Shown piece after piece: positions 33,518 through 44,625 of a stretch of 64,000 nucleotides of DNA. Each line of letters opens with the position of its first letter. Within the stretch, counting starts at the first letter, position 1. Origin of the DNA: Vicia villosa (Eukaryota > Streptophyta > Magnoliopsida > Fabales > Fabaceae); the NCBI RefSeq assembly GCF_029867415.1, contig NW_026705448.1:310001-374000 (forward strand), given 5' to 3'. The notes beneath the pieces were generated by a model. That model made no database searches. It was given only the letters and a program-made list of their open reading frames with translations, and had not been told where the DNA came from. Made by a program: the position numbers and the translations under genes.

Positions 33518-36166
33518 ATGCGCAGCAAAGTTCCCAGTGACCAACTTCTTTTTGACCCCGAGATCGAAAGGACCGCTAGGAGGCTAAAGAGCAAAGCACG
33601 AAGAAGAGCAAACATAGCAAGAACAAGAGACAACGCAACCGCGACATCGTCACAACAACTTGAAACTATTGACGAGTCGCAAGAAGGATTCTTCTTTCAC
33701 GAACTATTCACGGAGGAAGAACAGGAAGTTTTTATACAACCTACTGTTGTCAACATGGCTGCTAATGGTCCATGTGCTAATAGTCCAAGACTCAATCCTC
33801 AGTTCGCTAGAACTTCCGCCAACGGGCGACCGACAGAACTGAAGACCGGTATCATACAATTGATTTGTGCAAGTCCTTTCGCCGGATTGGACCATGAAGA
33901 CCCGTACACGCATCTTACTCGATTCTATGAGTTAGCGGGTACTACGGGTGTCGCTCAAGCTGATGAGGAAGCATTATTTAAGAGGTTGTTCCCACACTCT
34001 TTGCTATCTAAGGCAAAAGATTGGTATCTGGATCAACCCGAAGCAGTGATGACTAATTGGAACACATAGGAAGAAAAATTTCTGGAAAGGTTTTACTCTC
34101 AAAACCGATTCTTCGAAGCAAAAACAGCAATAGCAGTCTTTTCTCAAGGTAGTAATGAATCTTTGAATGAAGCATGGGAAAGGTATAAAGCTATGTTGAG
34201 AAAGTGCAAAGGACATAGTTTTACAGACGTTGATCAAATCCATATGTTCCGTAACGGTCTCACAGCTACAAACAAGACACTTTTGGACGCCACAGCTGGT
34301 GGTTCTCTCATGTCCAAAACACCTGAAGAAGCTACTCAGATAATAGAGCGAATGGCTCTAAATGATCGTCAAGGCAATCATGATCGAACGGTAAGAGATA
34401 AGAAACCCGGATTGTTGGAGCTGAACAACAGTGATGCTCTACTTGCTCAGAATAAATTGCTAACTTCACAAGTGGAAATTTTGACACAACAAATGTCCAA
34501 ACTACCACAACAACTTAAGGAGCTGAACGGGATATCCAATTCGTATCAAGTTGCGAAGTGTGAATTGTGCAAGGGCAATCATCAAACAGGATTCTGTCCA
34601 CCAGTCCTAGAAGAAGAAGTAAACTACATGAACAACACTCAAGGACCAAGGCAGAATCAATACCAAAATCAGCCATACCAACAAGGGTACCCACCGAGAC
34701 ATAACAACCAGGGTTACCAACAAAGGCCACCAAATCAAGGGTATCAACAACAAGCATTTCAACCTTACACTCAACCACCACAACAGCAACAAGAAGGACA
34801 ATCCAAGTTGGAGGAGACCGTGAATCAGTTCATTCAAACGTCAATAACAAATCAGAAGAACCACGAAGCTGCAATTAAAAATCTGGAAACTCAAGTGGGT
34901 CAACTGGCTAAACAAATTGCAGCCACTCAATCAAAGGAAACATTCTCCGCCAACACTCAAGATAATCCTAAAGAGTATTGTAACGCAGTGGTAACTAGAA
35001 CCAGTCAGAAAGGCGATGAGAAAGAAGTTGAAATCAATGATACCGAGAAAGAGGATAATAATCAGGCTGCGGAAGATGAGGAGAATGAAATCATAGTGAG
35101 CACCATGAGCAAAGATGTTGAAGGAGAAATAGATGAGACCAAGAAAGAAAGAGGGATGACAGAGAAAAGAAGAAGTTCTAAGAAAAAGAAATTAGATCAT
35201 GTGATACCAAGCCAACATCTACCATACCCCCACGCTCCGTCAAAGAAGGACAATGCCAGGCAATATACCAGGTTTATGAGCATCTTCAAACAACTCCACA
35301 TAAACATACCATTTGCCGAAGCATTAGAGCAAATGCCTAAATATGCTAAATTTATGAAGCACATGCTCACAAAGAAAAAGGGATGCACCGATGAAGAAAT
35401 TGTGGTGCTTGATGCTCAATGTAGTGCTATAATCCAAAGAACTACTCCAAGAAAGGAATCCGATCCGGGGCGAGTAACCCTACCATTAAATATTGGAGGT
35501 AATTTCACTGGCGATGGGTTAATTGATCTGGGGTCGAGCATCAACCTAATCCCTTTATCCATTGTCAAGAAGCTAGGGAATATTGTGATGAAGCCCACTA
35601 GTATGACTTTACAATTGGCCGACAAGTCTATCACTTCACCCTATGGAGTGATTCAGGATCTGCTAATTAAAGTAGACAAATTCTTTTTCCCGGTAGACTT
35701 TGTGGTTGTTGACATGGAAGAAGATCATGAGGTACCTGTGATTCTAGGAAGGCCATTCATGAAAACCGCTCGGATGATGATTGATCTAGATGAAGGGATC
35801 ATGAAAATAAGGGTGCAAGATGAAGAGGTAAAGTTTACTCTGTTCAAGGCCAAGAAGCATCTTAAGAACAAGATTGATATCTTCCAAATCGATACAACTA
35901 AGGGATCAACCAAGGAAGACAAAAATCAACCTCCGAGTTACTTCCAAGTTGGACAAGAGGTACTCCTGTGCAAGTCAAAACTAAGATGTCTCTCGGGTAA
36001 AGCAACAACAAAATGGTCTGGACCACTGATAGTAAAAGATATATGCGACCACGGTGCCATTATGGTAGAGAATCCACTGACAAAAGAGAGGAGAACCGTT
36101 AATGGAAAACGGTTAAAAGATTTCTTCGGGGGAGTGGAGCAACATGCACCATTTTTAGTTCCTTGA
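33518..36166 (+). pseudogene. Gag-protease fused to integrase C-terminus (deleted Athila), one amber stop
   Basis: One frame of 883 codons from ATG (MRSKVPSDQLLFDPEIERT) with a single TAG at 34067-34069, where Trp is expected. Domains: Gag (about 100-330, LFPHSLLSKAKDWYLDQP); a knuckle-like CELCKGNHQTGFC near 350; a Gln/Pro/Tyr-rich linker; and an aspartic protease region with LIDLGSSINLIP near residues 668-680 (active-site D in DLGS). At about residue 805 the frame continues as the integrase C-terminal (GPY/F-like) module, FQVGQEVLL...TKWSGPLIVKD, to the normal Pol end. RT, RNase H and the integrase catalytic core are missing without loss of frame. The Gag part could still build particles if the amber is read through or recent. 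Confidence 0.87.
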
Positions 36167-36177
36167 AAGCATGAACC

Positions 36178-36226
36178 GTCGAGCCATGCGACGTTAAACG
36201 AAGCACTTCGTGGGAGGTAACCCACA
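36178..36226 (+). promoter_or_regulatory. Conserved post-pol element with hairpin
   Basis: GAGCCATGCGACGTTAAACG followed by GTGGG-AGGTAA-CCCAC (36210-36225) starts about 10-15 bases after the stop. The same motif follows the pol stop of the minus-strand Athila (53775-53822). Confidence 0.6.
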
Positions 36227-37776
36227 CTTCTAATGTTTTATGTTGTTTTGTTTATTTTTATTTCAGGAAATAATAAGGGAACCTTTCTGGTGAAAGCTAG
36301 GAAGAGGCAATTGATATTGTAATACCCTCTGTGAGTCAACCCTCTCGGGTTTGTTACGAAACATTGAGGTCAATGTTTAGTTCAAGTTTGGGGGTGGATT
36401 TATTCTTTTGCATTTTTCAATTTTATACTTTTATGTTTGTTATTTGCTCCCAGTTAGAGTAAGTAGTCCCATAACAAAACGAGAATCTCAAGCGAAGTAT
36501 CAACAATGAAGCAACATGTATGAAAGTGGTAGGAAGTGAATGTTCAAAATTTTTCAGTTTCACTCTCTTTTTCAATAAGTAACAAAGCAGGTATGAATTT
36601 TCAAACTCAAACTCTTAATGTGTGCAATGAAACTTAAGGTGTTAGTAAATACTGTCAGAAGTTCTTTATGGTACACTATTGTATTGGATTGGTTTAGCCT
36701 TAACCATTGTGAGGAAAGCATTCCATTGTTTACTATATGCAGGAGACCATCAATTGTTTTGACTTGTTGTATCATGCTAAACCATTTGTTGCATCGTCTG
36801 TGGAAATCGGTGAAAGTGATTTAGGCACTTGTTTGAATATGAGAGTTCTTTTAGCCTATTCTAATGCACAACTTATTTTCTTCTGTGAGAGTGTGATCCT
36901 TTGCTAACCATTCTTTGAGCCTGAGGTCAAGATAAGCATTATAATATACACCAAGGAAAATATCTGGTGAGTTTTGATCTCAATAAAATTTTTGTTTTGG
37001 ACCATCAACCATAAAATTTGGTGATGTGTTGTCTCTTTGACCTTTTTTTAGAAAGTAGGGGAGCATTCATATAATCTAAATACAGGTTGATCTCCAAGTT
37101 GGGGAGAGTCACATTCAAAAGAAGAGTAAGTACATGTGGTAATCGGTGAAAGATAAAAGAAGTCGTAGCTTGAAAAAAAAAAATTTGGAAAAAGAACACC
37201 GTTTTGAATATAACGGTTGTTGAAAAAAAAAAGATGAAAAAGAAAAACCAAGCTACGAATGGAAAAAGATGAACGGGTGAGAGAATTAAAATTTATAGAG
37301 GAGAAGGAATGAGTTATGAATTGGATGCTTCCCTATATTAGGAACAACCCTTGATTATCTTCTTTTCTTTGAATCTAAACCGCATTACAACCCTAGAAAG
37401 ACCTTTTGATTCTCAGATTCCACAGTACTTGATGCTAACAATTCGGTGAACGTATGATATGGATCTTTGTTGATTTAATTGTGTGGATGAGTGTTTAACC
37501 CCTCTTTTATTCATCATACTTTTTGATGAGAGTGATTAGTGCTCATTCAATTACAATTGTGTAGTGTTTTGAACTTCTGGAGGTAATTTGCTTTCAAAGT
37601 TTGTTTCATGTGTATATTCTGAGTTTGCTGGTAGAAGAGGAGTATTTGACTTAGTTACTAGATTGAACCACTTGAGAAAAACTTTTTGAAAAACTTGTTG
37701 CATGATTGTCGGTAAACTTTGCTGGAGGTAAGTAATTTTGTTTAGGGACAAACAAAACTCTAAGTTGGGGAGAGTT
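36227..37776 (+). other. 3' non-coding region and polypurine tract of deleted Athila
   Basis: No ORF of note. It has a long A/G-rich tract at about 37160-37260 and ends with AAGTTGGGGAGAGTTT (37762-37776... start of LTR at 37777). The second ORF found in intact Athila relatives is not here. Confidence 0.7.
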
Positions 37777-38951
37777 TGTTAGGAGTAAATTAATGGTAAA
37801 TTCATGTGTTAATAGAAGTGATTTAGTCTCCAAACCAATGCAAAATGTGATGAATTCATAGGTTTTTATGAAGAATTGAACTGAATAAGTTTAGTTCATG
37901 AATAAAGCAAATCGAATCACTTGTGGGTGTTATTGTTGCAGGTTTTGAGCTGAATTGGAACTTAAGAAGAACATGAGGAGGGTAGAGGGCTTGAAGTCTC
38001 AAAGGCAGAGGAAAAAGATGGAAATTGCAAAGGGCGCGCCGCGAGAGTTTCTAGAGCGCGCCGCGAAAATATCTCTGTTTTGAAGCGCGCCGCGCCAGTC
38101 CGATGCCGCGCCGCGGCCTCGGCGTTAAAAGCCCAAAACTTCTATTTAAAAGCCCTAGCTTCCAAGGTGGTTAGAGAACTTTGTGAAGAGCGAAATTAGG
38201 AGAGCATTCTGAGTTTGCAATCAAGAACAACAATTGAAGGCCAATTCTTTACCAATTGAAAACATTCCATTGATGAAGATGAATCCCTCTATTAATTCTT
38301 GTGTGTTCTTCATGTCTATGGAGAGCTAAATCCCTCTTGTTGAGTCTAAGGTAGTAGTTAACCTATGAATATACATTACCATTGATTAATTCCTGTGAAC
38401 AATTGTTTGAATTTATTATCAATAAGAAACCTTGCTTTTAATTTACATCATTGTTGAATCTTCGATCGAAAGAGAGGATTTTTACTTTTGCCCTAGGTTA
38501 CTATATTGATTCAATTATAATTTGCAGAGATGGAATTGTGATTGGGTTTTCATAATTATCGTTCTTAATTACTATTATCGATATTGATATTTGGAGAGAT
38601 CGAATCTCATACCGGTAAAAGTTTATCTAATTTGATTTGCAGACATGGAATCTTATTTGAGGATAAGTGAAGATAATGATTCAAAGGATTGTTCTATTGT
38701 GAATTAATTGATAATTGCATAGGATTAGGTTGATGAACCCTAAAGGCTCAACATCTTTCTTTATTTGTTAACACAAAGTCCTTTACTTGCTTTTATTTTA
38801 TTATTTGCTTTTGATATTATTAGAAGTATAAAACAAACCAAACTCAATTTTCCTAACTCAAAATAAACAACTATAGAACGGCAGTGATATTAACCAATCC
38901 CTGTGGATACGATATATTACCGAAAATATTTACCCAAAAATACTTTCAACA
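37777..38951 (+). repeat. 3' LTR of deleted Athila
   Basis: 1175 bp, with about three substitutions against the 5' LTR. The phased GCGCGCCGCG pairs are at 38034-38115. Confidence 0.95.
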
Positions 38952-38956
38952 ATTCA

Positions 38957-39406
38957 CTTCTTCCAAGAAAGTCTATTTGGGACTCAATTAGAGTGGTACT
39001 ACCAACTGGAGAGTGCCAACATCCGTACATGGGAGGACATGGCTACTTCCTTCTTTAGGAAATATGAGTATAATTCTGATCTTGCACCTACTCGGACGCA
39101 ATTACAAAACATGTCGATGGGACCTAAGGAAAGTTTTAAGGAGTATGCCCAGAAATGGAGAGTTCTTGCTGGAAGAGTCCGACCTGCCCTGAGTGATAGG
39201 GAATTGGTGGACATGTTCATAGGTACACTAACTGGACCATTCTATAGTCACTTGCTGGGTAGCTCTTCATCTGGTTTCACTGAACTCATACTAACTGGAG
39301 AACGTGTTGAAAGTGGTATTCGAAGTGGAAAGATTCAAGTAGGCACATCTTCTGGCACTGCAAAGAAGCCTTATCAAGGGAAGAACGAGTCAAATGTTGT
39401 TCATAG
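38957..39406 (+). pseudogene. Ogre gag, second segment
   Basis: Continues the frame from 32215. Typical Gag-domain phrases are WYYQLESANIRTWEDMA, SFKEYAQKWRVLAGRV and LVDMFIGTLTGPFYSHLLGS. The frame is open to the solo-LTR insertion after 39406 and then resumes at 42203. Confidence 0.88.
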
Positions 39407-42197
39407 TGTTGCTACCGCGAAAATTAACAGAGTCGCCACTAACATATTTATCCTGAAAAGGAAGGGAATGCCAGCAAACCACAAAACAAAACAACGGTCT
39501 CACGACCAGAGAAAAAGGGTAAGGGAGTCGGTTACGCGAGAGGAAGGTGTTAGCACCCCACGCGCCCATCGTACTCGATGGTATCCACGCCTGTGTCTAA
39601 AAAATATGGGTGTGTAAGCAAATTGCGCTAATCTGGACTAAAATGCATGCAAAATGCAGGGAAAAGAAAGAGTTATACTCCCACGGGCCCTACCCCGCTG
39701 CCTACGTATCCGTTTTGCGAAATCAGAGGTACCGTAGCTCGGCTAACTAATTTCAGTTTGTTTTGTGTTTTTTAGGTGAATGAGTTACATTCACACTCCG
39801 CTGCTCGACCTTTGGAGACTTACGCTTGGGAATGGAGCGGAAATAACAAGTTCTTAAGAAAAGAAAATCAAAGAGTGTGGTTTGTGTTTTAAAAGATGCA
39901 TGAGGAAGACCTAAGCTAAGGGGGGAAAGCTTGCTACCTAATGTTAGCATACAAAGGGTACCAGTCTAAACTAAACTATCAACCTACGGGGGACAAGCGA
40001 AAGCAAACAAATAGCACACAAACGTGCATCCGCTCGTAAAGCAAACAAACCAACGGAACTGGCCGAATGGTAGAAAGGCGGTCCCGCCATAGCCAAGGGG
40101 AGAAGCTCAACCCAAGTCAACCAAGCATCATACCTCGCGAAAATGATCGGGCCATAGACAAGAGGAGCGAGTCCCTCTCAGCAACCAAGCCGTCACGGGT
40201 CGTAAAGGAAAACGGTGCGTGCGTACACCGAGCATCAACGTCGAGCGACGCGAGCTATAAGAAAGGCGGGGGTCCGGCTACATGAACCTTTTTCCTGACA
40301 TACTCGATAACAAGATCTTGTGCATGTTCAGAAGGGAGCAACGCGTAGCGTGCGCATATCGAACGGACTCAATGAGACTAGGCGGGAGTTAATTGCTAAC
40401 CCTTCCCGCGTGCCTTCCATGAGGACTTAACGGAGTGCCATATAGGACTTATTACACCGTGACTCCCTGCCGCAAAGCACAAATATAAACACACCAACAA
40501 AAACAGAGCCTCTTTCGAGGACTTGGCAAGATGCATGTCTAAGTCCTACTTCTCATGTTAAAGGATGATGCGAGAATGCGATTAAGTGCGAGAAATAGTA
40601 AAATGAAACGGAATCAATACCAAACGGATGATGATCCGTAAACTAAAGCGAAGCGAAGAAACTAGGATCCCGCGAGCGAGCTAGCAAAGCAAAAGCAAAT
40701 AGTCAGCACACCAATTAGCCACGAAAGCACACAAACGTCGGCACGCGCGTCGAGCATAATCACAATACACCTGCAAGAGGAACAAGCAAACCAAACAAGC
40801 AGACATAAAGTAAAAGGATTGTGTCTCCCGGATGAGAACACGATACAAATGAATAGGATTGTGTCCGCAAGTGAAGCGGAACACTCGAACAATAAACGCC
40901 GATTGTAACACCCCGATATCCGCTGCACGCATCAACCGTGTCGGCCAACCGAGCATGTTACCGGCTTAATCAATAATCCCCCCTAGGTCCGCTTATCGGC
41001 TGCCCAGGAAATATTGTTTTTGCCTCCCGCAGGAATCGAACCATGTACCTATGGGTTAAGTACATATTCATAGCAATTCCTGCTACCACTTGAACCGAAT
41101 CTTGATTCTTCAATCCATGTTCTTGATCTTGATGAAGATTGATGAGTTTTTGATGAAAGTTTTATGTAATTTGTGGTTTTGATTCAAGAAAATTGAGAGA
41201 GAATTGAGAGAAAGTAATTATGAATTTTTGGTGAATTGAAATTATCAGATTCCCCCCTTCGATTTGTGAAGAGCAAAAGTTTATATATTGTCAACGTGAA
41301 ATGTCCAAATTGCCCTCGGTGCGTCTTATTTTGGCTCGTTTTTAAGGAAACTCGGTTCGGCTCTGAATTTCAGAACGAAACCAACGTCCAATCGAAGATG
41401 ACGAAAATTGTAGATCATAGCCTCGAGAATCGTCTTAATCGGACGAGCAACGAAGAAATTACGCGCGTTTGAATGACGAGAAACGTCGATTCATCTGACA
41501 CGGCTGTGCAGAATTTTGCGCGCACCGCTTAAAGAACTCAATCAAACCCTATCTTCGGCTCAAAATCTGACCTGACACGTGTGACGAAGAAACAAAGCTA
41601 ACGAAATTTCCGAGAAAATGCTGCCGGAATAGACTTCATACAATAAAAATCAAAGAAATTATGAATTTTCAAACTCGGTGCGACACATTCGAAATTACAC
41701 TTTTTACCGAAACGACGCGACGATTCTTAAAATGCTGAGCACTTTCGGTGCATAATTGGCCGATGGTCCGAACATATGAAATCTGGGTAATGATGGCACA
41801 AAGCTCCAGTTAAATTTTCAAGCGAATCCGACCAACGGGTCATGAGATATGAATTTTCTGAGGCACGAAACCCTACATTCAGCACTATTTTCCACCATGA
41901 ATTCTCGAGTAATTTGCAAATCTGACAACCCTCCTCAAATAATTGGCTTCCGAGCCAAACACGAAGATTGTAGATATCGTCGAAACGGTCTGGCCAATGC
42001 GGGAATTCAGCTCATATCACTATCATAATAAGACTTGTGAATTTTCTCGTATTTCCACTGTTTAAACCATTTTCACGTCGCGCTTCTTCGAAACCATAAG
42101 AACTCTTTTATTACTTTTCTTCAATTTTTGAACGAAGGATTAAACGTCGTTATTAACTTATAGCTCAAATAAAGAGGGAAAATTTTGGGGTGCAACA
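39407..42197 (-). repeat. Solo LTR of an Ogre-like element (2791 bp)
   Basis: One LTR only, between perfect 5-bp TSDs CATAG (39402-39406 and 42198-42202). Minus-strand ends are TGTTGCACCCCAAAATTTT...GGTAGCAACA. The start resembles the Ogre LTRs (TGTTATACCCCAAAATTTG), and its 3' part shares the GGTGCTAACACCTTCC box and the GGCGACTCTG phrase. Excising it restores the Ogre gag frame exactly. It is the usual product of LTR-LTR recombination that removed the internal region. Confidence 0.9.
40912..41101 (-). mobile_element. Possible tRNA-derived SINE or tRNA-like sequence
   Basis: On the minus strand CGGTTCAAGTGG (41097-41086) resembles a pol III A box and GGTTCGATTCC (41042-41032) a B box, about 50 bp apart. 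They are followed by about 120 bp ending GGGGTGTTACA. No clear poly-A/T tail or TSD was found, and no tRNA fold could be tested. It may simply be part of the LTR family. Confidence 0.4.
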
Positions 42198-42202
42198 CAT
42201 AG

Positions 42203-44383
42203 TCAGAGGGGTCGTGGTAAGAATGATCAAAACCAATCTGTTGGTGCTGTGCTCATTTCCACTCCAACTTCTAAACAAGCTCCTAGACAAGAGTATCAAC
42301 GCAAGACTGATAGGCCAAGGAGACAATTCACTCCGATCAACATGCCTTTATCTCAAGCTCTACAACATTTACTGAAGGCAAAATTGGTCACCTTGAAAGA
42401 TCCTCTGAAGTTTATCAACACCGCAAGTCCAAACTATGATCCTAAAGCTACATGTGCTTATCACTCCAATGCTACTGGGCACAATGTAGATAACTGTTGG
42501 GCCTTGAGAAACAAAGTCCAAGATATGATAGAAGCTGGTGAGATAAAGTTCGACGCTCCCGAAACTCCGAATGTCATCACTGCGCCTATGCCAAAACATG
42601 GCAAGACTATTAATGCCATCATGGATACTGCTTATATTCTTGATGTGAGAGAGCTATCAACTCCACTCCTTGAAATCAAAAGAAAACTTATACGAGTTGG
42701 TTTATTTCCTGGTTGTGATCCTGACTGTTATTATTGTGCATGCCTACCCAATGGTTGTGAAAATCTGAAGAGAGGCATCCAAAAGTGGATGGATCGTCGT
42801 ACTATTATGTTCGAGAAGATTCCTTCTGTAGACGATTTGTGCGAAGGCTTTTCAAATGGGATGAAGATGGAGGACGTCCTAGTGGTTTCTAAAGTGCCAT
42901 TGAAAATTCCTGCCAAGGATCCCTTCAAGATTTCTGCTGAACCCCGTGTGGCTCCGATTATCATCACCAAACCTGGTCCAAGGCCATACTCTTCCGATAA
43001 AGCCATTCCGTGGAATTATGGTGCTGAGGTTTACATCCAAGGAGTCAAGCAAGAGCTTGCGACCGATAAGGTTTCTGAAGACGTCAATTTTGATGTAGGT
43101 AATATTGTTGGGACAAGTAAAGTTACAAGGAGTGGAAGAGTGTTTTATCCAGAAATTTCTCCAAGCACTACTTCACCTATTGTTACCATTACTCCGAGTG
43201 CTGAGCTCGTGGTAAAGGACCGTTGCATGAACCTGAGGCTGGCATTGAAAATACATCGTCTGAAGATACGAATGAGTTCCTGAAGATCATTCGCAAGAGT
43301 GATTATGACATTGTCGAACAAATGGGGCATACTCCTTCTAAGATATCTATGTTGTCACTCTTGAGTTGTTCCAAAACTCACGCCAAAGCCATGATGAAGT
43401 TCCTAGAAGCTGCTCATGTCCCTCAAGAGATTTATGTCAATCAACTCGAGAAGTGCATTGCAAACTTGACCACTGAGAATTACCTTGGTTTCTCTGATGC
43501 TGATCTGAGTCCTAGTGGAAAGAACCATAACAAAGCATTTCATATATCCATTGAATGTGGGGGCACCACTCTGGCCCATGTTCTAGTGGATAATGGTTCA
43601 TCTCTGAATGTGCTACCCAAGATGGTGTTAGACAAACTCCGACCTGAAGGAGCTGTGTTAAAATCTAGTGATATGATTGTAAAAGCTTTCGATGGATCAA
43701 TGAGCACTGTACATGGTGAAATTGAGCTCCCGATCAGAGTTGGTTCCCAAACTTTCAATACTGTTTTCTATGTGATGGATATTCATCCCGCTTATTCCTG
43801 TTTGCTTGGGCGTCCTTGGATACATGGGGCAAATGCTATGACGTCAACCCTTCATCAAAAGCTGAAATATCCTGCAAAAGGCTAGATTGTCACCGTTCAT
43901 GGCGAAGAAGAGTATGTGGTAAGCTTCATGGATGAAACCAAGTATGTTGAGTTCACCATAGAAGGCTTTGAGACTCCCCGTCAAGCGTTCGAGTTGGTCC
44001 CTCAAGTAATTTCTGAAACTAAGCCTGTCAAGACTGTTCCTAAAGTTACTAGAATTCCTCCGACAATGGCTTCTTTGAAAGATGCTAGGGCTGTGGTAGA
44101 AGAAGGTGGCTGCACTATCTAGGGGCAACTTCCTGATATTCCGTACAAGTCCGACAAGTGGGGTCTAGGCTGTACTGCTAAGGATCACAAAGGAGTAAAA
44201 CATCCTTGTCCCAAAGGTTTGAAGAGTCATTTCATTAGCAAAGGGGTCAACACCATTAGTGAAGATGAATACAACTACAACTTGGACAAATGGATCTTCC
44301 CTACATCAGACAAAGGGCTGGACAACTGGAAGACCGAGGACATTGTTTCTATCCCTATAGTGAGGAGTAATTATCGTTCTTAG
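42203..44383 (+). pseudogene. Ogre gag C-terminus and protease
   Basis: Gag resumes with a GRG-basic stretch, then the Ogre-type knuckle CAYHSNATGHNVDNCWALRN (42448-42507). Protease has VDNGSSLNVLP (43587-43620) and LLGRPWIHG (43804-43830). A frameshift near 43205 separates the two frames. TAG at 43883-43885 and 44120-44122 interrupt the second, probably from Gln/Lys and Trp codons. The frame ends at TAG 44381-44383, just inside the presumed intron. Confidence 0.85.
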
Positions 44384-44625
44384 TTCTTGATTTTCTTTAT
44401 TATTTCCAATTTAAATTTTTGTATTCCTATAAACTATAAACTTCAAAGCCGTGTGTCCTACCCGAGGCACAATGGTCCATTGTTAGGGCTTGTCATTTCA
44501 TAAGCATATTTTCATTCAATAAAGCATTGGACGTTTCGTATTCAAATTGTGTGTTTGCTTTTATTTTGCTTTCTTTATTTCTATAGCTATGTTTTCTTCC
44601 ACACACCCACATAACTGCACTGCAG
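44384..44625 (+). other. Putative Ogre intron between protease and RT
   Basis: T/A-rich DNA with no open frame, ending ACTGCACTGCAG (about 44625). After it the RT frame opens (TSTLDPIDNDSAIAKYDF). Ogre elements are known for an intron at this place that splits gag-pro from pol. The acceptor is plausible; I could not fix the donor (near 44365-44385). Confidence 0.55.

Larger units (their letters stand above)
32216..38951 (+). mobile_element. Deleted Athila-type Ty3/gypsy element, very recent
   Basis: LTRs of 1175 bp (32216-33390, 37777-38951) differ at only about three positions. Perfect TSD ATTCA lies at 32211-32215 and 38952-38956. The tRNA-Asp primer site is at 33394 and the purine tract at 37762-37776. 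The internal part holds one Gag-protease frame that passes straight into the integrase C-terminus. RT, RNase H and the integrase core are absent, as is the second ORF of Athila. It must have been mobilised in trans. It lies in the Ogre gag gene and preserves its frame when excised on paper. Confidence 0.93.

Noticed and set aside
39407..42197. Complete element in the Ogre gag gene
   Set aside because: Only one LTR is present between the CATAG duplications and no internal primer site or coding region exists, so a solo LTR is the right call.
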